A stretch of 64,000 nucleotides of DNA from Pseudomonas typographi. Lineage in GTDB: Bacteria > Pseudomonadota > Gammaproteobacteria > Pseudomonadales > Pseudomonadaceae. The notes under the pieces are model-generated. The model was not told the DNA's origin, made no database searches, and was given only the letters and a program-made list of their open reading frames with translations. Below are positions 54,585 to 64,000 of the stretch, in pieces. Positions within the stretch are counted from its first letter, which is position 1; every line of letters begins with the position of its first letter. The DNA lies in assembly GCF_014694385.1 (NCBI RefSeq), contig NZ_JAAOCA010000010.1:1-64000 (forward strand), read 5' to 3'. The translations under genes were made by a program, and so were the position numbers.

Positions 54585-55133
54585 CTATTGTTTTATCAGG
54601 CTCAAGAACTCGCTGCGGGTGGCGGCATTGGCCCTGAACTCGCCCAGCATCACCGAGGTGATCATCGAGCTGTTTTGTTTCTCGACGCCGCGCATCATCA
54701 TGCACATGTGCTGCGCCTCGATTACCACCGCCACGCCCATCGCACCGGTGACGGTGCGGATCGCTTCGGCAATTTGGCGGCTGAGGTTTTCCTGGATCTG
54801 CAGGCGGCGGGCATACATGTCTACGATACGCGCAACCTTCGACAGGCCCAGCACCTTGCCGGCGGGTAAGTACGCTACGTGGGCCTTGCCAATGAAGGGC
54901 AGCATGTGGTGTTCGCACATCGAATAAAGCTCGATGTTCTTGACCAACACCATTTCGCTGTTATCGGAGCTGAACAGGGCGCCGTTGGTCACTTCGTCGA
55001 GGGTTTGCTGGTAGCCACGGCAGAGGTACTCCATGGCCTTGGCGGCGCGCTTGGGGGTGTCGAGCAGGCCCTCGCGGGCCACGTCCTCGCCGAGCTGGCT
55101 GAGAATCGCGGTGTAATGTTGTTCCAGGGACAT
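54585..55133 (-). CDS. folE: GTP cyclohydrolase I
   Basis: A 182-residue enzyme that turns GTP into 7,8-dihydroneopterin triphosphate, the first step of folate and pterin synthesis. Zinc and catalytic residues are in [20 protein letters not shown] and [37 protein letters not shown] is typical. ATG 55133 ([20 protein letters not shown]) gives the family length. It is 65 bases after the smr gene on the same strand. The order folE-smr-...-isochorismatase / prmB is the one seen in P. aeruginosa as I recall it. Confidence 0.95.
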   Translation of the reverse strand: MSLEQHYTAILSQLGEDVAREGLLDTPKRAAKAMEYLCRGYQQTLDEVTNGALFSSDNSEMVLVKNIELYSMCEHHMLPFIGKAHVAYLPAGKVLGLSKVARIVDMYARRLQIQENLSRQIAEAIRTVTGAMGVAVVIEAQHMCMMMRGVEKQNSSMITSVMLGEFRANAATRSEFLSLIKQ

Positions 55134-55198
55134 GGATCTACCTGTAGGAAGGGTCGCAGGCGCGTAGGTTAAGGCCACGCCCGTGGCCGGGCAAGCAC

Positions 55199-55756
55199 CT
55201 ATTCATCGCGCCCCTCCAGCATGGTGCGCTTGAGCAGCACATACAAGGCCCCGGTGCCGCCATGCTTGGGCAGGCACGAGGTGAACCCCAGCACCTGGGG
55301 GTGTTGGCGCAGCCAGGTGTTTACGTGGCTTTTGATCATTGGCCGCTTGCCGTCGAGGCGCGCCGCCTTGCCATGGGTTACGCGCACGCAGCGTACCTCG
55401 TAGCGGGTGGCTTCGGCGATGAATGCCCACAGGGTGTCACGGGCTTTTTCTACGCTCATGCCGTGCAGGTCGAGGCTGCCTTCGAAGCTGACCTGGCCAA
55501 GCTTGAGCTTGCGCATCTGGCCCTCTTGAACGCCGTCGCGTGCCCAATACAGTTCATCTTCGGCACCCACGTCGATCACGAATTGGTCCGATAAACCATC
55601 CACCGTGGTGGTACCTTGGCGAACGGTGGCAGCCTGGCGCAGCGCCTCCAAGCGTTGGCGGTCAGCCTTGGGCTTACCCACCTCGGCGCGGTCGTGCTGG
55701 ATAGGCTTCACACCCTGCATCTGGCTTTTGAACAGCGAAAAATCATCGTCTTGCAT
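55199..55756 (-). CDS. Smr-domain protein (MutS2 C-terminal-like endonuclease family)
   Basis: A 185-residue protein. The N-terminal half ([20 protein letters not shown]) is the DUF part of the YfcN/SmrA-B type. The Smr domain (about 95-180) has the [15 protein letters not shown] motif and the [15 protein letters not shown] region, then [20 protein letters not shown]. Small Smr proteins of this kind are nicking nucleases or ribosome-rescue mRNA nucleases (SmrB acts on collided ribosomes). Which applies here is not clear. ATG 55756. Confidence 0.85.
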   Translation of the reverse strand: MQDDDFSLFKSQMQGVKPIQHDRAEVGKPKADRQRLEALRQAATVRQGTTTVDGLSDQFVIDVGAEDELYWARDGVQEGQMRKLKLGQVSFEGSLDLHGMSVEKARDTLWAFIAEATRYEVRCVRVTHGKAARLDGKRPMIKSHVNTWLRQHPQVLGFTSCLPKHGGTGALYVLLKRTMLEGRDE

Positions 55757-55794
55757 TGTGGGCCTCCACCCAGGGGAGGTGAAGTCTACGCCAG

Positions 55795-56118
55795 TCAGTC
55801 GTGTTTTTTCATCAGGCCCGGCGCCATGGCGAGGTCCGGGCCGCGGCGCATGCGCCGCCGGCAGCGGCGCCATAAGGCGATACCCAGGTACAACAGCACC
55901 AAGCCAATAGCCAGAAGGATGGCGCCGCCGGTGGTGGAGGTGTCGAGCCCTTCGAGGGCTGGAGGGCGCCCCAACAAATTGGCCGCACCCGCCAGGCCGA
56001 GCAACACGCCGAGCGTGACCAGCAATGCCGCGAAGGCTGCACCCAATCGCATTCGCCACTGTTTGGGACCCTTGGGGCGAAGACGGCGAGCGTCAAAACC
56101 GTCGTCGGATAGCTTCAT
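55795..56118 (-). CDS. Small membrane protein, two helices
   Basis: A 107-residue protein. Two hydrophobic segments (about 25-47 LGAAFAALLVTLGVLLGLAG and 65-83 GAILLAIGLVLLYLGIALW) are joined by a short loop and followed by an Arg-rich tail (RRCRRRMRRG). It probably sits in the inner membrane with both ends in the cytoplasm. No family recognised. It lies 39 bases upstream of smr on the same strand. Confidence 0.6.
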   Translation of the reverse strand: MKLSDDGFDARRLRPKGPKQWRMRLGAAFAALLVTLGVLLGLAGAANLLGRPPALEGLDTSTTGGAILLAIGLVLLYLGIALWRRCRRRMRRGPDLAMAPGLMKKHD

Positions 56119-56232
56119 TCTGTATTCCGGATTCCTGGGAGCGTATCGGGCGTTCGACCCGCTTAGCCAGGTAGGGTTCCAGCCACGCATGCCTCTTGGG
56201 CAAAAAACCATGGCCGGTGACGGATGGGGCGG

Positions 56233-56823
56233 TCAGATAACGTCGGTGGTTTGCGCAACGGCTGCGAAGTTGTCGGCCATGGTGGCCATGCCCACCTGTT
56301 TGACCTGTTCGGCGCTGAGCACGCCGCCCTTGTACGGCAGGTCGCGGGTGGCGCAGGCGTCTTCCACCAGGGTGCAGCGGTAGCCGTAATCTTTAGAGGC
56401 GCGCACGGTGGTACTGATGCTCGAATGGGTCATGAACCCGCACACGATCAGATCTACCCCCCCCAGGTTTTGTAGCGCCTCATGCAACCCGGTGTTGTTG
56501 AAGGCGTTGGGCATGCGTTTTTCAATGATGGGCTCGCCTTCGCGCGGCGCAGCTTTGTCGATGAACTCGCCGCGCTCACCCTGGGGGTCGAACAGCCCGC
56601 CCACGGTACCCAGGTGCTTCACATGAACCACCGGGCGGTTGGCCCGGCGCGCGGCCTCCAAGAGCAGCGCGATATTATCGACGGCTTCTTCGATGCCCGA
56701 CAATTGCAGAGGGCCATTAAGGTATTCCTTCTGCGCGTCGATGATGAGCAGGGTGGCATTGCTCAGTGTAAAGGGCGGGTAACCGCGCCCGCTGAGTTGG
56801 AACATTGTCTTTACATCGGGCAT
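56233..56823 (-). CDS. Isochorismatase-like cysteine hydrolase
   Basis: A 196-residue hydrolase. Catalytic triad positions are Asp in LLIIDAQKEYL, Lys in IIEKRMPNAF and Cys in LIVCGFMTHSSISTT. The family cleaves amide or ether bonds in small molecules (nicotinamidase, isochorismatase, carbamoylases); the substrate is unknown here. ATG 56823 gives MPDVKTMFQLSGRGYPPF. Divergent from prmB. Confidence 0.85.
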   Translation of the reverse strand: MPDVKTMFQLSGRGYPPFTLSNATLLIIDAQKEYLNGPLQLSGIEEAVDNIALLLEAARRANRPVVHVKHLGTVGGLFDPQGERGEFIDKAAPREGEPIIEKRMPNAFNNTGLHEALQNLGGVDLIVCGFMTHSSISTTVRASKDYGYRCTLVEDACATRDLPYKGGVLSAEQVKQVGMATMADNFAAVAQTTDVI

Positions 56824-56935
56824 CGAGGGCTCCTTGGCAGGGGGCATTTGCCCTATTGTCCCACTGCCGGGGGCTTTCTGTGAATCTCCTTGATGAAAAG
56901 GTAGAATCGGCCGCTGAATATTCTGGAGTAGCCCC

Positions 56936-57850
56936 GTGATCCATTCCCGCCTGCGCACCCTGCGCGACCATATCCGCTGGGCTGTGAGCCGCTTCCAGGC
57001 CGAGGGGCTGTTTTTCGGCCATGGCACCGACAACGCCTGGGACGAAGCGCGCCAATTAGTGCTGGGGGCGCTGCACCTACCATGGGAGATCGCCGACAGC
57101 TACCTCGATTGCGCCTTGGAAGACGACGAACTCAGCCACCTGCAGCACCTGCTGCGCCGGCGCATCGAGGAACGCATCCCGGCGGCGTACCTGCTGGGCG
57201 AAGCCTGGTTCTGTGGGTTGCCGTTCATTGTCGATGCGCGCGTGCTGGTGCCTCGCTCGCCCATCGCCGAGCTCATCCAGAGGCGTTTCGCGCCGTGGCT
57301 GGCAGCAGAGCCGGCGCGCATCCTCGACCTGTGCACCGGTTCGGGCTGCATCGGCATTGCCTGTGCCACCACCTTCAGTGAGGCAGAAGTCGTGTTGGCG
57401 GACCTGTCCTTCGATGCGTTGGAGGTGGCCAACCGCAACATCGAGCGCTTCGAACTCGACGCGCGGGTATACACGGTGCAGGGCGACGGTTTCGAAGGCT
57501 TGCCCGGCCAGCGCTTCGACCTGATCGTGTCGAACCCGCCGTATGTGGACGCCGACGACTTTGCCAGCATGCCCGCCGAATACCACCACGAACCGGCACT
57601 GGGCCTTGCCTGCGGTGATGACGGCTTAGACTTGGTGCGGCGCATGCTCGCCGAGGCGGCCGACCACCTGACGGAAACCGGCTTGCTGATCGTGGAGGTG
57701 GGCAACAGCCAGGTTCACGTCGAGGCGCTGTACCCTGAGGTGGAGTTTTTCTGGCTCGAATTCCAGAACGGCGGGCACGGTGTATTCATGCTGTCGGCGC
57801 GGCAATGCCGGGAACATCAGGCGCTTTTTAAGCGCAACGTTATGCAGTAA
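56936..57850 (+). CDS. prmB: Ribosomal protein L3 N5-glutamine methyltransferase
   Basis: A 304-residue SAM-dependent methyltransferase that modifies Gln150 of ribosomal protein L3. Motifs: N-terminal helical domain (1-90), motif [22 protein letters not shown] in [14 protein letters not shown], and [18 protein letters not shown] 56936 starts the protein. In many Pseudomonas aroC follows; here a convergent apt gene follows instead. Confidence 0.93.
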   Translation: MIHSRLRTLRDHIRWAVSRFQAEGLFFGHGTDNAWDEARQLVLGALHLPWEIADSYLDCALEDDELSHLQHLLRRRIEERIPAAYLLGEAWFCGLPFIVDARVLVPRSPIAELIQRRFAPWLAAEPARILDLCTGSGCIGIACATTFSEAEVVLADLSFDALEVANRNIERFELDARVYTVQGDGFEGLPGQRFDLIVSNPPYVDADDFASMPAEYHHEPALGLACGDDGLDLVRRMLAEAADHLTETGLLIVEVGNSQVHVEALYPEVEFFWLEFQNGGHGVFMLSARQCREHQALFKRNVMQ

Positions 57851-57895
57851 GCGCCTAAATGTTGCCGTATGCTCGCTGCCAGCGCGCACGCCGTT

Positions 57896-58444
57896 TTACT
57901 GCTCATCCAGCGTAAACGCCGTGAGGCAGTGCACCGGCACCCCGGCCTGGCGCAGCCGGGCGGCGCCCCCCAGTTCCGGCAGGTCGATGATCGCGGCGGC
58001 TTCCTGCACATGGGCGCCCATGCGCCGGGCCAGGTGAGTGGCGGCGATCAAGGTGCCGCCGGTCGCGATCAGGTCATCGAACAATACCAGTGAGTCGCCT
58101 TCGCACAGGCTGTCGGCGTGTACCTCAAGGAACGCCTCGCCGTACTCGGTTTGGTACCCCTCGCTGAGCACGTCCGCCGGCAACTTGCCTTTTTTCCGAA
58201 ACAGAATCAGCGGTTTGTTCAGCTCATGGGCCACCACCGCGCCGATCAAGAAACCCCGGGCGTCCATGGCACCGATATGCGTCACCGGGCTTTCGACGTA
58301 ACGTTCGACAAAGGCGTCGACCACCATGCGCATCGCCCGGGGCGACTGGAATAATGGGGTGATGTCGCGAAACACCACACCTGGCTTCGGAAAGCCCACT
58401 ACCGGGCGGATCAGGGCTTTGCAGGCGGCTTCATCGAAAGACAT
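57896..58444 (-). CDS. apt: Adenine phosphoribosyltransferase
   Basis: A 182-residue salvage enzyme that forms AMP from adenine and PRPP. Motifs: [43 protein letters not shown], and the PRPP loop [20 protein letters not shown] 58444. It lies 46 bases downstream of anr on the same strand, so hemN-anr-apt may be read as one unit. Confidence 0.95.
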   Translation of the reverse strand: MSFDEAACKALIRPVVGFPKPGVVFRDITPLFQSPRAMRMVVDAFVERYVESPVTHIGAMDARGFLIGAVVAHELNKPLILFRKKGKLPADVLSEGYQTEYGEAFLEVHADSLCEGDSLVLFDDLIATGGTLIAATHLARRMGAHVQEAAAIIDLPELGGAARLRQAGVPVHCLTAFTLDEQ

Positions 58445-58490
58445 CGGTACATCTCGGACTTGGTTGGGGCTCGGGATTATAACCGTTAAA

Positions 58491-59222
58491 TCAGCCCTGC
58501 AAGGCGCCGCCGGCGAGTGCGCACAGTTCGATTGGGTCAAGGATGTGCACTTCCTTGCCGTCGGCTTCGATCAGCCCGCTTTGCTGGAAGCGGGTGAATA
58601 CCCGTGACACGGTTTCCACTGCCAGGCCAAGGTAATTACCGATCTCGTTGCGCGACATGCTCAGGCGGAACTGGTTGGCGGAAAACCCGCGGGCGCGAAA
58701 ACGCGCCGAAAGGTTGACCAAAAAGGTGGCGATGCGCTCATCGGCGGTTTTCTTCGACAGCAACAGCATCATTTGCTGGTCATCACGGATTTCCCGGCTC
58801 ATCACCCGCATCAACTGGCGGCGCAATTGGGGCAATTGTACGGCCAGATCATCAAGGCGCTCGAAAGGGATTTCGCACACCGAAGTGGTTTCTTGTGCTT
58901 GGGCCGATACCGGGTAGCTTTCGGTGTCCATACCCGAGAGCCCGACCAACTCGCTGGGCAAGTGAAAGCCAGTGATCTGTTCCTGGCCGCCATCGCTGAG
59001 GCTGAAGGTTTTCAACGCGCCGGAACGCACTGCGTACACCGAGCCGAAGCGGTCGCCCTGGCGGAACAGGAAGTCGCCCTTCTTCAGGGGGCGGCCGCGC
59101 TTGACGATGTCGTCAAGGGCGTCCATATCTTCCAGGTTAAGCGACAGCGGCAGGCACAGGGGGGCCAGGCTGCAATCCTTGCAGTGCGCTTGGTGCTGGC
59201 TGCGCTTAAGGGGCTCGGACAT
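58491..59222 (-). CDS. anr: Oxygen-sensing regulator Anr (FNR family)
   Basis: A 243-residue CRP/FNR-type regulator. The N-terminal cysteines [11 protein letters not shown] (spacing C-x2-C-x5-C) with a fourth Cys in TSVCEIPF bind an oxygen-labile [4Fe-4S] cluster. A cNMP-like domain and long dimer helix precede the helix-turn-helix with [20 protein letters not shown], whose recognition helix has the E-x2-S-R pattern that reads TTGAT half sites. ATG 59222 has AAGGA upstream. It controls anaerobic metabolism, including hemN upstream (box at 60757). Confidence 0.95.
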   Translation of the reverse strand: MSEPLKRSQHQAHCKDCSLAPLCLPLSLNLEDMDALDDIVKRGRPLKKGDFLFRQGDRFGSVYAVRSGALKTFSLSDGGQEQITGFHLPSELVGLSGMDTESYPVSAQAQETTSVCEIPFERLDDLAVQLPQLRRQLMRVMSREIRDDQQMMLLLSKKTADERIATFLVNLSARFRARGFSANQFRLSMSRNEIGNYLGLAVETVSRVFTRFQQSGLIEADGKEVHILDPIELCALAGGALQG

Positions 59223-59303
59223 TTTTTCGATTCCTTGTGGGCATTCACACAATGTTCCAAAGGTTAACGGATGAACGAACCCGCGAACAGCCGTTTTAAC
59301 TTT

Positions 59304-60689
59304 TCAGATCACCTTTGAATAACGCGGTTGTACAGACGGCGCGCTCAGGTAGGCATCAAATTGCATGCACACGGCGCGTACCAGCAGCCGTCCGGCCGGT
59401 AAAACGCGCAGGCCCTGGGCATCGAGCATGAGTAGCCCGTCGGCCGCCATACGCTCAAGGTTCGGCCAGATATCGGCGAAATAACTGCGCAGGTTCACCG
59501 CGAAGGCCTGCTCAATGGGGGCGAAAGCCAATTCGAAATGGCAGATCAATTGCTGGATCACCGCGCGGCGCAAGCGGTCGTCGTGGTTACACACATACCC
59601 GCGGCGGGTGGCCAATTGCTGGTTGGCCAGGCTGGCTTGGTAGCCGGCCAGGTCGCTGTCGTTCTGGCATAGCAAATCCCCCACCTGGCTGATCGCCGAC
59701 ACCCCGAGCCCGATCAGGTCGCAATGGCCGTGGGTGGTGTAGCCCTGGAAGTTACGCTGCAGGCTGTGGTCTTCCTGGGCGATGGCCAATTCATCGTGGG
59801 GCAAGGCGAAGTGGTCCATGCCGATATAATGGTAGCCGGCGCGGGTCAGCTGCTCCACGGTGTTTTGCAGGATGTCGAGCTTCTGCGCCGGGCTGGGCAG
59901 CTCGGCCGCGGCGATACGCCGCTGCGGGGCGAAACGGTCGGGCAGGTGGGCATAGTTGAACACCGAAAGGCGGTCGGGCTGCAGGGCGATCACTTCTTCG
60001 AGCGTGCGCGCAAAGCTTTCGGCACTTTGCCGCGGCAAGCCGTAGATCAGGTCGATGTTGATCGAGCGGTACTGCAGCGTACGCGCGGCCTCGATGATGG
60101 CGAGGGTTTCATCCAGGGTTTGCAAGCGGTTCACCGCCCGCTGCACCTGCGGGTCGAGATCTTGTACGCCCAGGCTGATGCGGTTGAAGCCCAACTCGCG
60201 CAGCAGGCCCACGGTGGGCCAATCGGCCTCGCGCGGGTCGATCTCGATGCTGTAGTCGCCGCTGTCGTCATCCAGCAGGCTGAAATGCTTTCGCAGCGTG
60301 GCCATCAACTGGCGCAGCTCGCTGTGGTTGAGAAAAGTCGGCGTGCCGCCACCCAGGTGCAACTGCTCCACGGCTTGCCGGCGGTCCAGGTGGCAGGCCA
60401 GCAGTTGGATTTCCTGGGCCAAATGCTGCAGGTAGGGCGCGGCGCGGCCGCGATCTTTGGTGATCACCTTGTTGCACGCGCAGTAGTAGCAAATGTGCGC
60501 GCAGAACGGCAGGTGCACGTACACCGACAACGGCTTGAGCGCCCGGCGGCTGTCACGCAATGCGTGCAGCAGGTCGAAGGCACCCACGCCCGGCTCGAAC
60601 TGCACGGCGGTGGGGTAGGACGTATAGCGCGGCCCGGCCTGATCGTAACGGCGGATCAAGTCGGGGGCCCAGCGGAGGGTATCGAACAT
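59304..60689 (-). CDS. hemN: Oxygen-independent coproporphyrinogen III oxidase
   Basis: A 461-residue radical-SAM enzyme for haem synthesis without oxygen. The cluster motif is CAHICYYCACN, with VYVHLPF before it and GGGTPTFLN after it; RISLGVQDLDPQVQRAVNR and YGLPRQSAESFARTLE follow. Start ATG 60689 gives MFDTLRWAPDLIRRYDQAGP. Expression is likely induced by Anr at low oxygen. Upstream of anr by 81 bases. Confidence 0.95.
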   Translation of the reverse strand: MFDTLRWAPDLIRRYDQAGPRYTSYPTAVQFEPGVGAFDLLHALRDSRRALKPLSVYVHLPFCAHICYYCACNKVITKDRGRAAPYLQHLAQEIQLLACHLDRRQAVEQLHLGGGTPTFLNHSELRQLMATLRKHFSLLDDDSGDYSIEIDPREADWPTVGLLRELGFNRISLGVQDLDPQVQRAVNRLQTLDETLAIIEAARTLQYRSINIDLIYGLPRQSAESFARTLEEVIALQPDRLSVFNYAHLPDRFAPQRRIAAAELPSPAQKLDILQNTVEQLTRAGYHYIGMDHFALPHDELAIAQEDHSLQRNFQGYTTHGHCDLIGLGVSAISQVGDLLCQNDSDLAGYQASLANQQLATRRGYVCNHDDRLRRAVIQQLICHFELAFAPIEQAFAVNLRSYFADIWPNLERMAADGLLMLDAQGLRVLPAGRLLVRAVCMQFDAYLSAPSVQPRYSKVI

Positions 60690-60756
60690 GGAGGTTACCC
60701 GGGGAGGAAGGGGGCATGGCTCGTAGTGGAGTGTACGGAGCGCCGGGCGATGGGTG

Positions 60757-60770
60757 TTGATCTGGGTCAA
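60757..60770. promoter_or_regulatory. Anr box upstream of hemN
   Basis: TTGATCTGGGTCAA differs from the Anr/FNR consensus TTGAT-N4-ATCAA in one base. It lies 68 bases before the hemN start codon, a good place for class II activation. Confidence 0.75.
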
Positions 60771-61202
60771 CGCGATGATTGGGAATTTTCCTACAGGGGA
60801 AAAGGTTACAAGAATTATAGTAAGGGTTCTAATCCGGGGACCGAAAGTTTGACTCTGTAGTACGTTTCCACTTCAGGGCGGCGCGTTGCTGCGCGCTTTG
60901 AAGTAGGCCAAATAGTGGCGAGAAATGGCACTGTCGAACGTTTGGGTTTTAAACCTCTTGTGGAATTGATGAATGTTTTCGCCGAATGCCTAGGGAGTAT
61001 CCCGTTGGCAGCATAGGTTGCTATTAAACGGCCATTGCGCAACTTTTTGCACAGTCGGCAGAGAGCGTTCTATCCGTAAGTCGAAAACTTAAGTAATAGT
61101 TATTTAGTCACTCGTTACTTGCGCATTGGTTAAAGTCATCGCCCTTCATGGATCCCATTCCCTGGCTATAGGACTTCACCCTGCACACCCGGAGGGCCAA
61201 GC
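60771..61202. other. Intergenic region before the large effector gene
   Basis: About 430 bases without a supported gene. The part 61070-61130 is AT-rich (AAGTAATAGTTATTTAGTCA, with AAGTAA/TTACTT as inverted arms) and may hold the promoter of the following gene. A small minus-strand frame at 60815-61042 has no ribosome-binding site and is not called. Confidence 0.4.
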
Positions 61203-64000
61203 ATGAGCGAGTTTACCGAAGAGCCGATCGAACATGGCGTGCGCAAACGCGCGCGGTACGACAGCGCCGAAGGCAAAAGCCTGATGTTGGACATCCTCCG
61301 CGAAGACGGTGGCAAACTGTCGCTGCTGCTCGCCGAGCACATGCGTAGCCACACACAACAACCACGCTTCCAGCCCAATACGCTGCTGGCGGTGGTGCCC
61401 TTGGCCCGGTTACCCGGGCCGGCCGGTGAAACACCCCGGGGTGCGCTTCCACGCCCGGGCCGGCTTTACCTGTTCCAGCGCGGCAGGCTGTGGCGCGAAC
61501 TGCTGTGCGATGGCCACGGCAACTTGCGTGACGTGGACGTCGCCCACTGGCGCCAGCAAGCCGAAGCGGGCGCCAATGCCGATGAGCGGCCCAGCGTCGG
61601 TACTGTGCAGCATATGCTGCTGCTGCCGGTGCTGATCCAGGCCCAACACGTGGCCGAGCAATACCGCCTGGCCTACAGCGAACAGCCCTGGACCTGGGAA
61701 TACATCCAATGGCTGGAAGCCGATGCGCACCGCGTCAAGGCCCGTGCGCAGTCCATGGCCCCCAGTTGGTGGGCGTCGCTGGTCGACATCGGGCAGCAAT
61801 GCCGCCCTAGCGACACCTCACCGGTGGTCAAACTCTGCGAGCTCGAACACGGCTATCGCAGCCGCGACTTCAGCACCGAAAGCCTGCTCGCCGAGCCGGC
61901 GCTGTTCACCCCTGGCCTAACGGCGGTGCCCGCCGAGGAAATCACCCAGCGCCTGCACAAACACCTGGAAGAACTGGCCGCCAGCACCGAAACCCCGGCA
62001 CCGCCCCCCTTGCTCACGGTCGAAGCCGGCACCGATGTGCTGGCCGAACACAACCTGCGCGACAACCCCATGCGGGTCGGCCTGCTGCTGGACGACCCGC
62101 TGTTCGCCCTGCGCCACGCCGCCGCCCAGGCGCGCCTGGCAGAGGCGTACCTGCTTACCCTCAATGCACTGATCCCCCACCGCCCCCATGGCGAGTATGC
62201 GCACGCGCTCTACAGCGCCACCGTGCAAAACCCCAACAGCCCGCTGGGCAAATTCAAGAAACACCTCGATCTGCCCAAGCTCGACGACGCCGTGTTCGAC
62301 GGCGAGCGGCGCCAGGCACGGGGGATGCTCCACCAGCAATTACAACGCCTGGCCGAACTGCTCTCGGATGCGCGGCTTATCGCCGCCCTTGGGGATTGGC
62401 AACACACCCGCGACGAACGCCTATTGGAACCTTATCAATTGCTGCGGGAGGTGTTCGACACCCTGGGCAAACAGCCCGAACAGGTCGATGCCCTGGCCCA
62501 AGGCCATGAAAAAAACCCACTGCAAGAAAAGATTGCCACGCTCAGCGAACGCCTGTTGGCCGGCGAACACCCCCTCACCGAACCCTGGTTGGCCAGCCCC
62601 GATGGCAGCCTGCCGCAAGCCGTGCAACGGCTGGTCGCGCTCGCCAGCGAAACCCGCGAGCCCAACCCGGCCCACCTCGGCCTGAGCAGCCTGCTGCACG
62701 TCGCCAACCTCGACCCACAAGCCACCGACAAAGCCCTGGTGTACAAAAACCTGCATGCCTTGATCGGCGACTTCATGGAGCACTTCTCCGTCGCCGTGCT
62801 CACCCAGGTCCATCGGCTCATGGCCAGCAACGCCACCGTGGCCATCGAACTGCAACGACTGTTCGCCCCGTCGCTGGGCGTGCTCAAACGCCTGTCGCCC
62901 AGTTGGCATGGCATCCAATTGGTCACCGCCTCCCAAGCCGAGGCGCAGAACCTGAAAATCCTCGCCGTGAACAGCGGCAACCTGCGCAATGGCCTAACGG
63001 CCGAAGAGCGCGCCACCGTCACCCGGCAGAACTACCAATACGCCAACCTGCTGGACGAACAAGGCCGCCGGATCGGCTCCACCAGCCCACGCGTGGCCGG
63101 CTACGACCTACCCAACCACGGGCGCGTCACCCTGATCGCCGCACCGGCCGACCACCCGGAAGTGCTCAAGTACAGCGCCTGGAAGCATGCGTTGGCGAAC
63201 AAGCTGGACAAGGCCTCGCAAGGGCCGACGATACCGCTGATTGCGGTGGCGTGTGCGGTTTATAACTTGGAGGCGCAGATTGTTGGGATGAAGGACTTGC
63301 TTTCAGAAAAAGGCGACGGCTCCGCACGCTTTATTGTTGGCCTGATATCCGCAGTTGCAGACCTGTCGGCGGGAATAGGCAACCTCACCAAATCAATACT
63401 AGATCCGAGCAAAAGGTTAGTTGGAATATTAGCCAGTCCTAGTATGCGGGTGCCGAAGATATTTCCCAAGTGGCGAGATAACTTAATAAGGCAAACCGGA
63501 AGTTCCAAATTACCTTTGTTAAGGCTAGGATCTGGTATTGCCATGGCCATTTCGTCTGCTATTTGCCTATGGGACGCCAAGCGCGCTTGGCATCAGGGAG
63601 ATCAGGATGCAGCTTTAGCCTACGGAGCCGCCGCCGCAGGGGGTGGGGCTTGGACTGCCTACTTACTTGGTATGAGTATCAACCCCATTGTGCTGGTAGC
63701 CGGCGCATTGCTCTTCATCGGGGCCAGCATCCTGGCAGGCTGGTTGGTGGATAGCGATATCGAAGCATTGCTAAAGAATGGTCCTTTTGGTAGCCATCAC
63801 GGTGAGGTTGGGGTGCTCGATGCTCTATCTGGTGGAGATGCCCGCTTCGCTCATTTGCATAACCCCAAGGTAGCTTATCAACAATTATTGGGCGTTTTAG
63901 GTAAGCCCGCGATCAGTGCTGAACGCTTTGTAGACTGGTGGAGGCATGCACCTAATCATGTGCGCAAAAGACTTGACGTCATAGATCAGCAACGCGAAAG
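61203..64000 (+). CDS. Large type VI-type secreted effector (VasX/BTH_I2691-like), 3' end outside the window
   Basis: ATG 61203 opens a frame that runs to the window edge without a stop, at least 932 residues. The N-terminal 150 residues include LPRPGRLYLFQRGRLWRELL and SEQPWTWEYIQWLEADAHR, reminiscent of the N-terminal region of T6SS pore-forming effectors such as VasX and BTH_I2691 (recalled similarity, not searched). Residues about 150-690 are mostly helical and hydrophilic. From about 700 come hydrophobic stretches: FIVGLISAVADLSAGIGNL, RLGSGIAMAISSAICLW, and NPIVLVAGALLFIGASILAG. These could span a target membrane. From nucleotide about 63280 GC content drops and codons ATA, TTA, CTA and AGG appear, unlike the first 2 kb. 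No signal peptide. An immunity gene would be expected downstream, beyond the window. Confidence 0.6.
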   Translation, partial: MSEFTEEPIEHGVRKRARYDSAEGKSLMLDILREDGGKLSLLLAEHMRSHTQQPRFQPNTLLAVVPLARLPGPAGETPRGALPRPGRLYLFQRGRLWRELLCDGHGNLRDVDVAHWRQQAEAGANADERPSVGTVQHMLLLPVLIQAQHVAEQYRLAYSEQPWTWEYIQWLEADAHRVKARAQSMAPSWWASLVDIGQQCRPSDTSPVVKLCELEHGYRSRDFSTESLLAEPALFTPGLTAVPAEEITQRLHKHLEELAASTETPAPPPLLTVEAGTDVLAEHNLRDNPMRVGLLLDDPLFALRHAAAQARLAEAYLLTLNALIPHRPHGEYAHALYSATVQNPNSPLGKFKKHLDLPKLDDAVFDGERRQARGMLHQQLQRLAELLSDARLIAALGDWQHTRDERLLEPYQLLREVFDTLGKQPEQVDALAQGHEKNPLQEKIATLSERLLAGEHPLTEPWLASPDGSLPQAVQRLVALASETREPNPAHLGLSSLLHVANLDPQATDKALVYKNLHALIGDFMEHFSVAVLTQVHRLMASNATVAIELQRLFAPSLGVLKRLSPSWHGIQLVTASQAEAQNLKILAVNSGNLRNGLTAEERATVTRQNYQYANLLDEQGRRIGSTSPRVAGYDLPNHGRVTLIAAPADHPEVLKYSAWKHALANKLDKASQGPTIPLIAVACAVYNLEAQIVGMKDLLSEKGDGSARFIVGLISAVADLSAGIGNLTKSILDPSKRLVGILASPSMRVPKIFPKWRDNLIRQTGSSKLPLLRLGSGIAMAISSAICLWDAKRAWHQGDQDAALAYGAAAAGGGAWTAYLLGMSINPIVLVAGALLFIGASILAGWLVDSDIEALLKNGPFGSHHGEVGVLDALSGGDARFAHLHNPKVAYQQLLGVLGKPAISAERFVDWWRHAPNHVRKRLDVIDQQRE

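Noticed and set aside
60815-61042. Small minus-strand frame of 75 residues before the large effector
   Set aside because: No ribosome-binding site, no family and atypical composition; treated as intergenic.

Overview
The window reads as a Pseudomonas chromosome. Most of it is GC-rich and carries core Pseudomonas genes in neighbourhoods familiar from P. putida and P. aeruginosa: cysM-rlmD-relA-mazG, purN-purM / DUF2066-perM-hda-nlpC, folE-smr-isochorismatase-prmB and hemN-anr-apt. The oxygen regulator Anr and a near-consensus Anr box before hemN fit this. An HrpL-type promoter ahead of a putative type III effector suggests a plant-associated strain. The species cannot be named from sequence alone.

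Region 1 (1-14595) looks like the right end of a genomic island. At 14546-14595 there is only the 3' half of a tRNA-Val(GAC) gene, followed by a strong terminator, which is the usual scar of integration into a tRNA 3' end. Everything to its left is patchy and lower in GC: two GGDEF genes, a 161-bp direct repeat at 1291 and 12257, remnants of IS3-family transposases and of an AraC-type regulator, and two cargo modules. Cargo 1 is a hrp box followed by a tandem-CesT chaperone and a 683-residue putative type III effector. Cargo 2 is an acid-sugar catabolic cluster: a CitMHS transporter with an enolase-superfamily dehydratase, a divergent LysR regulator, and an MFS transporter with a second enolase-superfamily enzyme.

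Region 2 (14.6-32.5 kb) is variable chromosome. It holds a duplicated minus-strand transcript or terminator unit, a KilA-N/BstA-like protein (candidate phage defence), a divergent organosulfur-acquisition cluster (two flavin monooxygenases, an SfnB-like flavoprotein with an extra N-terminal half-domain, and an orphan SsuA-like binding protein), curA-like, recR, and signalling genes (PAS-PAS chemoreceptor, GAF histidine kinase, CHASE4-PAS-GGDEF-EAL). Four related MITE-like palindromic repeats lie here; one abuts a stop codon and one lies in a divergent promoter region.

Region 3 (32.7-60.8 kb) is mostly housekeeping: 5-oxoprolinase pxpABC, cysM, rlmD, relA, mazG, purMN, hda, a Sir2-like deacylase, two NlpC/P60 lipoproteins, an HBM-type chemoreceptor, benE, gst, folE, smr, prmB, apt, anr and hemN. 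Region 4 (61203 to the right edge) is the start of a large, probably type VI secreted, pore-forming effector. Its membrane-spanning C-terminal part has clearly different base and codon use from its N-terminal part.
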